DNA from: Diphasiastrum complanatum
Lineage: Eukaryota; Streptophyta; Lycopodiopsida; Lycopodiales; Lycopodiaceae
NCBI GenBank assembly: GCA_029204225.1
Contig: CM055107.1
Coordinates: 43,985,408 to 44,049,407 of the forward strand
DNA: 64,000 bases
Direction: 5' to 3'
Shown: positions 17,102-28,200 of the stretch, piece by piece
Numbering within the stretch: position 1 is the first letter of the stretch
Layout: each line of letters opens with the position of its first letter
Made by a program: the position numbers and the translations under genes
Notes under the pieces: generated by a model
Told to the model about the DNA's origin: nothing
Seen by the model: only the letters and a program-made list of their open reading frames with translations
The model's database searches: none

Positions 17102-20100
17102 CTAAAATGTACAAATAGACCCTGAACCCCTGATAGAGAGAGCTACTGTAGGTTGCTTTCTGCTGCTCCATGAAATTGAAGCTGTGCCATAATTGAATGT
17201 ATGACCACTGGTAGACCTTCTGTCATCAATATTACTTGCCCAATCGTCATCTGTATAACCTACCAACATTGGCGCTTCAGGCTGATCATACTTCAAACCA
17301 AAATTCAATGTCCCTCAAATGTATCTGAGAATACGTTTAGCAGACTTCCAATGTGCTTGACTAGGATCTTGCATAAATTGACTAACAACACCAACAACAT
17401 AAGAAATATTAGGTCGTGTGTGTGTCAAATAAATCAAACTACCCACTAGCTGTCTATACAAATAAGCATCCACTTTCTCAGATTCATCACATGCAGTAAG
17501 CTTCATGTTGACATCCATAGGTGTACTCAAAGGCTTACAATCCTGCATATTGAACTTATAAAGCAAATCTCGTGCATATTTGCTTTGTGTAAGAAAGACC
17601 ATGTCTTCCTTTTGGCATACTTCAATGCCAAGACAATAGTGCATCAATCCTAGATCACTCATGTCAAAAGCATTAGAAAGATCTGATTTTATTTCATCAA
17701 TTAAGCTCTCATTACTTCCTATGATAATCAAATCGTCCACGTACAACACAATGAACACTATATCTGAGTCTTGCATTAGAATGTAAAAATTAGGATCAAC
17801 ATCACTCTTTACCATTCCCCTTCGCTTGAAGTGTTCATCAATGCAAGAGTACCACGCCCGTGGTGCTTGCTTCAATCCATAAATGGCTTTGTTGAGCTTA
17901 CAAACGAGATGCTCTCTCCCTGGCTCAACAAATCCTTGAGGTTGTACTAAGTACACCTCTTCATCCAGCACTCCATTAAGGAAAGTAGATTTAACGTCCA
18001 TTTGCTGGATCTTCCAACCATAGAAAACAGAAATAACAATGATAGAACATAAAGTTACCATCTTAGCTACGGGTGCGAAGGTTTCCTCAAAATCAATGCC
18101 TTTCTGCTCCTCAAATCCTCTCACAACCAACCGTGCTTTGTACTTGTTGAGTTGCCCATCAGCTCCATATTTGATCTTGTATATCCATTTGCAAGTGATA
18201 GGCCTCTTACCATCAGGTAGATCAACCAAGTTCCACATCCTATTTTTTTTTATAGCTTCCATTTCTGTTTTCGTAGCTTCATGCCACTCCTTGTGCTCCT
18301 TTGCTTTATCAAAAGTTTTTGGTTCTTGAGCCTTGAGCACAGAACCCATTAGGGCTAGATTCATCTCTAATCTTGCAGGAGGTTTTCAATTTCTACTTGA
18401 TCTTTTAAGCTCTCCCTGCCCACTTGATTCAGGAGTATCTCCCTTATTAGCATCACTTGTTACTGACAAGTACCACTTAGGTGACTCTTCTAGGAATCTC
18501 ATTATTGACCCTGTCTTTTTCCATTGGCTCTTCCATATTGACACCAACTTTTTCCTTCACTTGCACTTTAGCTTTATTATCAAAGAAATCAATTGTCAAT
18601 TTTATTTGGTCATTTTGACCTATCTCATCAAAAGTAGGATCTCTGGAAATCACGATCTTTTGTGCATCTATGTCATACATCCTTTATGCCTTGGAGGAAA
18701 ATACACTTAACAACTTTTGCATCCAGCTTCTTTCATTCTTCATCAGGTACATGAGCGTAAGCATCACAACTAAATACTCATAAATGAGAAACATTACATT
18801 TTTTTCCAGTAAAAGCTTCGTAAAACCGATTCAAGATATGAGTATCTATATTGCATGCTTCTACCCAAAAAGTATTTGGCAAAACCTTGCTCTTAAGCAT
18901 TGCCCTAGCCATCTCCACAATGGATCTATTTTCCGTTTTGCAACTCCGTTCTGTTGTGGTGAATAGGGTGCAGTGGTTTGTCTCTTAATCCCCTAATCCT
19001 TGCAAAAGTTTATAAACTCTGTTGAAAAATACTCACCGCCATCATCTGATCTGAGGGTCTTAATATAACAATCTGTTTGTTTTTCAACTAAAGCCTTGAA
19101 CTCTCTAAACTTGGCAAAAGCATCAGTTATCTTGCTTATGAAATAAATCCAGATATGTCTACTATAGCCATCAATGAATGTGATGAAATAATAACAAGCA
19201 CTACTGGATCTAGTTTGTATTGGTCCACACAGATCACTATGAACAAGATCAATAATGCCATTGGCTCTTCTTGCTCCATCTTTGGGGAATCTCTCTCTAT
19301 GTTGCCTTCCCAAATGCAACTCTCACAAATTTTTCCTTCAAAAGAGATATTAGACAATCCAACAACTAGATTACCTCTTTTAAGAATTTGCAAGCTTTGA
19401 ACACTGATATGACCAAACCTTTGATGCCAAAGATCACTTCGACTATCAACAATGCTTACCATAGCTTGAGTAAAAGATCTCGCATTCAATTTGTAGAGTT
19501 GATTCCCGTTGACTCTAGCTCCTGTAGCAATCACTTTGTAGTGATTCTTGATGTCTTTGACAAGACATTTGTCACTGTCAAACTCAACCTTGAGTTGTTG
19601 ATCAGCCATCGTCCCAACAGATAGTAGATTGTTAGCTAAGCTAGGTACATATTGCACATTTCTTATCTTCTTTATCATCTCGCTGGCTAACTTCATTGGT
19701 ACCACTCCAACTCCTTTAACAGATAGCAATTTGCCATCAGCTTGTCCAACTTCATCACCATTGTCAGTTTCCTTGAGTTTTGAAAACCACTCTTTCCTTG
19801 AAGTCATGTGCTTGGATGCACCACTATCAATGTACCATGTATCCTTGGCTTCATCACTTGTCATTAATATTGTAATGAATAATTCTGAACTCTCACCAGT
19901 ATCATCTTCATATTGATCATCATCGTATTGATGTTGATCAGTATAATTGTCTTCATAATAATAGTCATCAAATTGATGTTGATCAACATAATTTTCCGCT
20001 TGCCATTTGCCTTTTCTTTGTTCCATCTCCTTCTGTTTCTTGTTCACGCTCCCAGTGGCCAGGTTTGTTGCAGTACCTACAGTTTCCAGGTTTATTTTGT

Positions 20101-20882
20101 CTTGAATAGCCGCGTCCTTGACCTCGGCCTTGATTCCAATTGCCTCAATTCGAACTATCATTGTCTTGCTCATGAAATTGTTGAAATGATCCCCGACTTG
20201 AGTTTCCTCCTCTCGATTGATACCTTCCATGACCAAATCTTTCACCTCGTCCTCTAAATGCAAGAGCTCAATTATAGCTCCTGATACGATGATTCAAGTT
20301 CTCTTGACGTTGCTCTTCTTGCAAAAGCAATTCACCTAGTTCTTCATAGGTTGGAAGATTTTCTCTTGTGGCTATACTCATCACAAACATCTGATGTGAC
20401 TCACTCAGACTATTCAATGTCAATTGCACGATCTCACGATCTTGTACTCGCTCTCCAACTGCTGCTAATTGGTCACGGATCTCTTTGATCTTCAGTATGT
20501 GGTCGGCAATAGTTGCACCATCATCCATCCGCAATGTATGCAACTTCGTCTTCAGAACCAATATTCGAGATGTATTTGTCGTTTCAAACAATGCCTTCAA
20601 TGTATCCCACGCTTCTTTTGGTCCTTCTGAATCTAAAATATAGGTAATAATTGCATCTCTAACTGATAAGTTGATGACATTTTGGGCTTTCCATTTTCTC
20701 CTATCAAATGCCCAATGATCTTCTTCAATCACTAACCTTGCTTCTTCACCTGTCACGATCTCCCACGGCTCATTTTCCATCAAAATGTTCTTCAGTTTGA
20801 ATTTCCAAACTGCATAGTTGTCGGCACCTTCCAATTTTCTTTGACAAAATTTCCAGAATTCACACGTGTGGGGAATGTCCAC
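17102..20882 (-). pseudogene. Copia element D: decayed gag-pol
   Basis: Read right to left, gag occupies 20882-20268 (KLEGADNYAVWKFKLKNIL; UBN2-type gag), followed by a frameshifted zinc knuckle (CRYCNKPGHWERE in another frame near 20090-20040). Protease is at about 19850 (WYIDSGASKHMT). The integrase zinc region is LWHQRFGHI...CESCIW, and the integrase core is [11 protein letters not shown] ... LRSDDGGEY to about 18993. A degraded integrase C-terminus follows, then reverse transcriptase at 18364-17315 (KWIYKIKYGADG, LYVDDLIIIGS with YVDD). RNase H starts at 17308 (TDDDWASNIDDRRSTSGH) and breaks off after SRKQPTVALS near 17130. It carries several frameshifts and lacks the RNase H end and 3' LTR. 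The family differs from A, B and C. Non-functional. Confidence 0.88.
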
Positions 20883-20927
20883 AAGAGTGACTGATCTTAA
20901 TTAAGCTTTGTGATTGGCACTATAACC

Positions 20928-21636
20928 TGATTCTAGATTGATCAACAAAATCTAGTTCAGAAGAAATGGCTAATCCACAATCTAGCATGCTAATCAACAA
21001 AATATAATAGCAATGAATCAAAAAATGAATAAAAATACAAGATTTCAATGTATGAGCATTAGCCTCAACACGAGTTAGAGAGAGAGAGCTAGAGAGATAA
21101 CAAGCAATATTTGTTTAGATCCAAAATGGCATGAGATAGCTACAAAACTTTGTTTCTTCATTATTGATTGTGTGGAGAGCTACACATATTTATGGAGTTT
21201 GAAGTAGCTCGAGGTAGAACCATATCTATCCACTCCAAAATGACATCTAAAGTGACATCTAGAGTCTATGTGACATTTGTCACTTGTCATGCATGAAATT
21301 CTACCAACTTCTTACAAGTGTACTAGTTCTAACTAGAAATGTCCAAATCATCATGCATGTGTCCATTAAACTTTGTGCATGCCTTGCATGTCACTATGGA
21401 TCACTTACAATTAATGTATGTGAGTTGCCACGAGTTTCTACAAGCATAATCATGCTAATTCTATGTCTACAAACTATATGCAAGTTGCATTTATCAAACT
21501 AGACAATACATAACCATGTAGCTCGAGTTCTATGTAGGCCAAACTTGGCATTTTGCATTAATGAGCTACATACTTGCATGGTACAACATTTGTAGCAAGC
21601 CAAGAAATCAATATGGATTGTTTTTCAATTTTAACA
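20928..21636 (-). mobile_element. LTR shared in position by copia C (3' side) and copia D (5' side)
   Basis: On the minus strand it starts TGTTAAAATTG at 21636, right after a polypurine tract (AGGAGGAG) that ends copia C, and ends GAATCA at 20928. There it is followed by GGTTATAGTGCC, a degenerate primer-binding-site-like sequence that leads into the gag of copia D. A TATA-like box near 21190 (ATAAATATGTG) sits in a sensible place. The length is 709 bp. The start resembles the LTRs of A and B, which favours C as owner, but the right-hand context of D makes a 5' LTR of D equally possible. No target duplication can be tested. Confidence 0.7.
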
Positions 21637-22130
21637 CTCCTCCTAAAAATGATCTATATTGATTTGAACATGGATCTTGGTATAACTCCAAGGTTTGCTC
21701 AATGCTTGTTAAAGGAACTTTTGCTCAAAGGTTTGGTGAGCATATCTGCAATGCACAATGATGTGTCGATGTGCTCCAATTTGATTTCACCTCCAATGAG
21801 CTTCTCTCTCACGAAGTGATGTGCAACTTCGATATGCTTGATCCTTGCATGGAATATTGGGTTGTTGGCAAGGGCTTGAGCTGAAATGTTGTCACACATG
21901 AATCATAGGTATATTTTCTTCCATAATTATCTTTAGCTCCACTAGTAACCTCTTGATTCAAAGCACTTCCTTTGTTGTTGGGGTGAGCGCCTTGTACTCA
22001 GCTTCACATGATGAGAGTGATACAGTATCTTGGCTTTTTGGAAAGCCAAGATATCAAGTTTCCTCCAAGATATATGACATAAGCACTTGTAGATTTTTGA
22101 TCTGCTCTATCACTTGCAAAATCTGAGTCA
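21637..22130 (-). pseudogene. Copia element C, 3' part: RNase H end and polypurine tract
   Basis: The minus frame from 22135 starts in RNase H (SDSDFASDRADQKSTSAY) and continues to LISWLSK. A one-base insertion near 22033-22045 shifts the frame, and it resumes at SLSSCEAEYKAL and then CDNISAQALANNPIFHARIKHIE (21899-21699), ADMLTKPLSKSSFNKH, and a stop where related genes read on. The polypurine tract lies at 21637-21646. This is the same gene as 43032-45245, split by array B: the RNase H frame closes without loss across the insertion (GYS before it, DSDF after it). Confidence 0.9.
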
Positions 22131-22135
22131 GAATA
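22131..22135. other. Left target site duplication of array B (GAATA)
   Basis: GAATA lies immediately left of the B array and is repeated immediately right of it at 43027-43031. Removing one copy and the array restores the RNase H frame of copia C. Confidence 0.95.
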
Positions 22136-22826
22136 TGTGAAAAATTGCCTACATTGGCAAATCTAGCCATGTAGAATATTGTACATTTTGTCAATATTGT
22201 TTGTTGGTTACTTGAATGGCCAAAGTGCCACTTGTATATACACACCTAAAGTAGGTTACCACGAGTCAAGAGGAGTGGTTGTGTCTATTTGGTAGTGATT
22301 CCTACTTTGTAGGATCTAGACCATGATTTATGATGAGATTTGTACCTACCATGCACCTACCAAGCATGACTCTTGGATCTAGGCTAGGGTTTTCACATTA
22401 GGGCAAGAAAGTGGAGTCTACTTCCTTATTACATATTGGATTTTCACCTAACTTTGCAAAGGAAGTGTGTTTTACTATGTATTTCCATTCTCCGTAGTGA
22501 GAAGATAGAAACTTTTTGGAGCCTCAAGGAGAAACTCGAGTTTCCTCTCATTGTATGGTGATTACTCTATTTTTCCAATGAAACCCAGCTTTGGCACTTT
22601 GTAAACACTGTCTACAGGCCGTACTACAGCCTTATTTCCACACGTGTGGAGTTAGATTAGACTATTTGATCAATGCTTTGATTGTCTCTACTTGTTTCCT
22701 ATCAAGCTGCGAAACTAGATCTTGTTTTCTGATGACTAGTTTCTGATAGATTGTTTAACAAGCATACAATCACCTTGCGGATCATTCAAAGATCCATTTA
22801 TGGTCCTTAGTACTGTACTTTTCACA
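22136..22826 (+). repeat. LTR B1 (691 bp)
   Basis: It begins TGTGAAAAATTGCC and ends CTTTTCACA. It carries the palindrome CACACGTGTG at 22639-22648. By eye it differs from LTRs B2 and B3 at about a dozen positions, while B2 and B3 differ from each other at about three. Confidence 0.95.
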
Positions 22827-23446
22827 TGGTATCAGAGCCAAGTACAAGGCCATTGATCTGTGTTTGAATCTAATCCAGTTTTAGCAGGTTTTGGTGCAAA
22901 AAGCTAGTATTGGAAGGGCGAGCTGGTATCCAGGTTTTGGTGAGGGGATTTGATCCCAAACTTTTTCAGGATCAAAATCCGTACTGTTCACATGTGTGGG
23001 CATCTCTGAACCAGCATTTAATAACTCATATTCATTGGATCATAGAAAATTCATATGGTGTCAGTTTGATGTAATTTTTGGTGCAAATCCTAGGATAAGC
23101 TACCAAGATCAGTTGCCATTGATCTTAGTTTTGAATTTGTTTCATGAAAACTAATTAATCTAGGCTGATTTCAGACCTTCTTAAAGTGGAAACCAGGTCT
23201 TGAAAGTACATCAAAGTGAATGAGAGAGATAGAGTCAGTTTTTGTCCAAGAATAGCCAAGATTGGCAAGATTTGCTTGAGTGTAGTTTTCATCTCATCTT
23301 ATCTTCATTCCAGCTTGTGAGGGAGTGATAGAACTATGATTACAAATCCATCTGTTGGATTAGAAGTCAACATTTGAGTGAAACACTGCAAGTTAGAAAC
23401 CTTTGTGAGTTTCAGGTCCAAACAAATCTATATCTTGTGTGTAGAA
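22827..23446 (+). promoter_or_regulatory. Primer binding site and leader of B internal 1
   Basis: TGGTATCAGAGCC (22827-22839) matches the usual plant copia primer site for initiator tRNA-Met. The 620-bp untranslated leader is collinear with 39724-40343 in unit 2. It ends at the insertion site of array A, so the gag start is displaced to 35671. Confidence 0.9.
23442..23446. other. Left target site duplication of array A (TAGAA)
   Basis: TAGAA at 23442-23446 recurs at 35653-35657 just right of array A. The unoccupied site with one TAGAA is preserved in B unit 2 at 40339-40343, in the same context ('gtgtgtagaatcttgctag'). Confidence 0.97.
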
Positions 23447-24101
23447 TGTGAAAATTGTCAACATTTCCTAGCTAGTTTGAGGCCTAAATTGGCTAAAATT
23501 GTAAATAGTTTTGGTTCTGGAGTTTCACACGTGTGAACCAGGCCACAATGTTTTTATTTACTGTATTTTTTCAGTATGATGAAGTGTCAAACTTCATACC
23601 CTTCAAAATGAGACCATTTTGATGTATTTTGGTCATATAAGCCATTTTTAGCTATTTTTCCTATATAGGGAATATCTAGGGTCAAGTACCTTCTAGAGAG
23701 AGGAGAGAGAGTCATCTTCCTCATCCATAAATAGTAGGGAAGTCGTGGAGAACAGGTTGGAGAAACCTTTTGTATGCTTCATTGAGATCAATAGATCATT
23801 GTCATTGTTTCTTCCTCCATTGAGAGCATTGTTGTGTGTATTGTCTTCAAGCTATTGTGTATGATCTTAGGTGCTTTCCAAAAGTGGTAGGCTGATGTAT
23901 TATGGACTGTATAATGCTATTTTTGGCCGCACTTGATGTTTATGGAAGTTTCCATTTGTGATAAATGCTTTTTGATCAAGTTCTTTGCATTCTAGGTAGC
24001 ATAGAATGTGTTGCCAATTCCTAGCTTATGTAGTTTGGAGTGCAAGCATTCAAGCCAATGATCTTGGAGTTTAGATCCACTTAGGATCTGTATTTTTCAC
24101 A
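23447..24101 (+). repeat. LTR A1 (655 bp)
   Basis: It runs from TGTGAAAATTGTCAAC to TTTTTCACA. Promoter candidates are CTATATAGGG near 23669-23678 and CATAAATAG at 23726-23734, the latter followed by the likely transcript start region. The palindrome CACACGTGTG lies at 23526-23535. By eye it differs from A2 at five positions. Confidence 0.95.
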
Positions 24102-25273
24102 TGGTATCAGAGCTGGTTGGCTTCTATTTACAGTAAGTATTCCATTTTTGGTGATATTTGGATGTTTGATCAAGTTTTAGCATGATTTTGCATTGCTTTG
24201 TTGATCAAATCTTACTAACCTTTGTTTTGTGAGTTGAACTTGTGGATCAAAAGCATATTTCAGGTCTATTGAAGATCAGAGGCTGAAAAGAAACTATTTT
24301 GGATCAGATCATAACACCTAATCATTTGTGATTGTGAGGCTTGTGCATATTCAATACTAACAATGTTCTTTTCAATCCTATTGTTGACAATCTCCATTCT
24401 TGGATGAACACTCTCCTTAAGTGGATGAAACTTCTCCTTAAGTGGATGACAAATGCTCTTTTGAGTGAGTTGTAATTCTCCTAAAGGCTGAGCAAAGCTC
24501 CCATTTGGATGAAAGATCCCCTTTTTTGGGTGAACATATTGTAAGCTCCATTGTGAAGAGCATATTGTAAAGATTGTCATCAATTTTGGCATAAATTTTG
24601 GTGTACTTTGTTGAGCATGTAAGTAACTCTCCTTATGTAATTTGATTGGAGCATTTGCTGGAAGGTGTTAACCATTATGCAAGTGTGTTTTCAGGTTCTT
24701 AACAGGTTGAGGAACATTCTCATGTGAAGTGATCTTAGATCTACATCTAAACACCAAGATTTGACAAGATAGTGAAGCTAGTCTTGTGATTCACTAAGTG
24801 TGCTCATTCATTCACCTCTAAATCTTGTATTTATCACTTGCTGGAGTTTATAAACTTTTAGAAGTGTGGTTTACATGTGGTTTTACAGGTTGAATCAATA
24901 TCTTAGTGTGTTGATCATATGTTGATCAAGTTTGTTCATTACTAGGTAATCTTGGCATCCTAGTTTTGGGTATTTTCTAAGAATGCAAGTAACTCTTCAC
25001 ACCATAACTTGATTTGGTCACTTGCTGGAAAGTTTGAGAGCTTAAGCAAGAGTGTGTTCAGGTTGGTTTGATTTTGTAATCCATTCTTAGTGTGTGCAAA
25101 GTGTTGCATGTGTTTCAATCTTCCTTTCTATGCTTGGAAACCATCTAGGTTCAAGATAGAAGTGTTTTAGGGTCCTAAATCTTCATAGATCTCTTTATCT
25201 ATCATTTGTTGAGAGAAAAGTGAGTGCTAAGTGCTTTAGGACAGAACCTAAAAGTTGAAGAAACATTAGAATC
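24102..25273 (+). promoter_or_regulatory. Primer binding site and 1.2-kb leader of A unit 1
   Basis: TGGTATCAGAGC (24102-24113) is the initiator-Met-type primer binding site. The leader is long for a copia element. It contains three imperfect repeats of about 60-85 bp (24615-24697, 24831-24892, 24983-25063), each with '(c/a)(a/t)tTGCTGGa' and each ending in CAGGTT. These ends resemble 3' splice sites, so the leader could be spliced, or the repeats could take part in RNA packaging; both are inferences. A short block of 'ctccttaagtggatga' direct repeats lies at 24411-24446. Confidence 0.8.
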
Positions 25274-28200
25274 ATGGCTTCCAATGGTGGGATCATGCTA
25301 GAGTCTAGTGAAAGGTTGAGTTCATCAAACTACTCTACTTGGAAAGTGAGGATGGAGTCCTTACTTGAGTTGAATGAACTCATGGACATAGTTGCAGAAA
25401 TTGAAGAGAGACCTCTCACACTTCAAGAGCAACAAAGGTTTGATAAGAAGGCCAAAAGGGCTCTTCATATCATTAAAATGAATGTTACAAATGAACTTCT
25501 CAAGGAAGTTGGAAAGTGTCAAAGTGCAAGTGAGGCATGGAATGCCTTAAAGAAGCTCTTTGAATCAAAGTCCACATCTAGGGTATTGACCCTAAGGAGA
25601 CAAATATTTTTTAGTAGGCAAAGAGAGGGTGAAAGTGCTCATGCATTTATCTTGAGAGTTAAGTCCCTAAGTGATGATTTAGCATGCATTGATGAGAACA
25701 TAAAAGATGGTGAAATAGTCCAAGTTATGTTGAATGGTTTGCTAAATGAACATGCTAACCTTGTGCAAAGTTTTGCCATTCAAAGAGTCTTGCCAAGTGT
25801 GGTTGACTTGCAAGAAATCTTATTGGCTGAAGAACATAGGTTGCAATCAAAGCTTGATGGTGCATCCTTGCAAGGTGGAGGTGAAGAGGCTTTCTTCACA
25901 AAAGGCAAATTCAAGGGCAAAGGTAAAGGCAAAGGGAAATGGTCCAAAGGTGGTAACTTTGATCATGATGATCACTCTTCCTCTTCCTCTTCTACTAAGA
26001 ACAATAAGTCAAAGTTCAAGTGCTTTTATTGTGGGATAAAAGGTCATTTTGCAAATGAATGTTATAAGAAGAAAAGAGAGCAAGGAGAGAGGCAAGGAAA
26101 TCTTACAATAGATGAGGAAGAACATAACACATGTGAATCACTTGTTATGACTTCAAGTTTGTTAGCCAACATAGATGATAATGATCCTTGGTGGATTGAT
26201 AGTGGAGCCTCATCTCACATGACAAGACATAAGGAATACTTTACATCCTTATTGTCTTATGAGGGAGAAGGTAACATCATCTACACTGCAAATGATGGTC
26301 AATGTGACATCAAAGGCATAGGCACTATTCCTATTTCCCTTTCAACAAATAGGAAAGCAAATCTTGAAAATGTTTTGTACATTCCTTCAATCACTAAGAA
26401 TTTGCTTAGTGTAAGTCAAATGATTGACAAAGGACTTGATGTGGAGTTCATTGGAGATGCATGTTTGATAAGTAAATGTGGATCCTTGATTGCTCAAGGT
26501 AGGAGGCATGGTAAACTTTTCAAGCTTGATGCATGTGTGATCTCTAATCATGAAGGATGTATGGCTAGGGAGCAATTGACAAACCAAGAAGTTTGGCACA
26601 AGAGGTTGGGCCATCCCAACTTCAAATCTTTGGAGGTAATGGCAAAGAAAGAGCTTGTTCTTGGTCTCCCTAAAAGTCTTGTTGCAAACAATAGTGTTTG
26701 TGAACATTGTGCCTTGTCCAAATCTCATAGACTTGCTTATTCTAGATCTACTTCTAGATCTAAAGAAGCTTTTCAACTTGTGCATTCTGATATTCATTCT
26801 TCTAGTACAACTAGCAATGGTGGGGCAAAGATGTATGCAACTTTCATTGATGACTTTAGTAGGTATACTTGGATCTATCTTCTTAAAAGTAAGGATGAAG
26901 TGTTTGCTGCATTTGTCAAGTTCAAGAATGAAATGGAAAACCAATTCAATACAAAGATCAAATGCTTAAGATCTGATAATGGAGGGGAATACACCTCAAA
27001 TAGGTTCAAAGACTTTTGTATAGCACATGGGATTAAGAGGGAGATGTCTAGTCCTAGGACTCCACAACAGAATGGAGTGGCCGAGAGGAAGAATAGAACC
27101 CTTTGTGAATGTGCCAAGGCAATGAGACTACATGCTAATCTTGCTAAGTCTTTTTGGGGGGAAGCTTTAGCATGTGCTAACTATCTATGTAATAGATGGA
27201 CAAGTGCTTCCTTGGATGGTAAAACTCCTCATGAGGTTCTTTATGGTAGAAGGCCGAGTGTCAAGCATTGTAGGATCTTTGGATGTACATGTTTTGTCAA
27301 TATCACACTTGATGATAGAACTAAAGAAGATCCTTCATCAAAGAAGGGTGTGTTTGTTGGCTATAGTGAAGTAAGCAAGGCTTACAAAGTGTACATTCCT
27401 TCTACAAAGAAAGTTGTCATAAGTAGGGATGTCATCTTTCATGAAGAGAATGTTTCCAATGTTGTTGATGTTGATGTTGATGTGCCTACTAATCATCATG
27501 ATGTGCAAGATGTCTTGGATGAAGATGGAGATGCCACTCCAAAGCAAACTTCAAGGAAGACTCAAAGGCAAAGGGCTAAGCCATCAAGGCTAACCTATGA
27601 TGAAAAAGGAAAGCAAGTGGTGGACAACTCTAACTTTGCTTTTCTTACCTCTTTTGATGAACCAACTTGTGTAGGTGAAGCAATTCAAAAGAACGAATGG
27701 ATCCAAGCCATGGATCATGAGCATCAAGCACTCATCAAAAGCAACACATGGAGGTTGGTAAAGCTTCCAAAGGACAAGAAGGCAATTGGTTGTAAGTGGA
27801 TCTTCAAGATCAAGACAAATCAAGATGGATCAATCAACAAGTACAAGGCAAGGTTGGTGGCAAAGGGGTATGCTCAAGAATATGGTATTGACTATGATGA
27901 GACCTTTGCACCCGTGGCAAAGATGGTAACTATTCGAATCCTAATCTCTCTTGCAACTCTTTATGATTGGGATATGTGGCAAATGGATGTTACTAATGCC
28001 TTCTTGAATGGTGATCTTGAAGAAGATATTTACATGGAGCAACCCGAGGGCTATGTTTCACATGATGAGCCTAATCATGTGTGCTATCTCCAAAAGAGTT
28101 TGTATGGGCTAAAGCAAGCACCAAGGAGTTGGTATGCTAAGCTCAATTCCTTCTTACTTTCTCAAAACTTTGTTATGAGTGAGTATGATCATTCTCTCTA

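Noticed and set aside
21637-22135. RNase H piece as the 3' end of array B or copia D
   Set aside because: The frame joins the RT at 43032-43436 exactly across B and differs from D's own RNase H at 17102-17308, so it belongs to C.
26387-26944. 185-codon minus-strand frame (and its copy at 32162-32719)
   Set aside because: Antisense shadow of the integrase region of the intact copia gag-pol.
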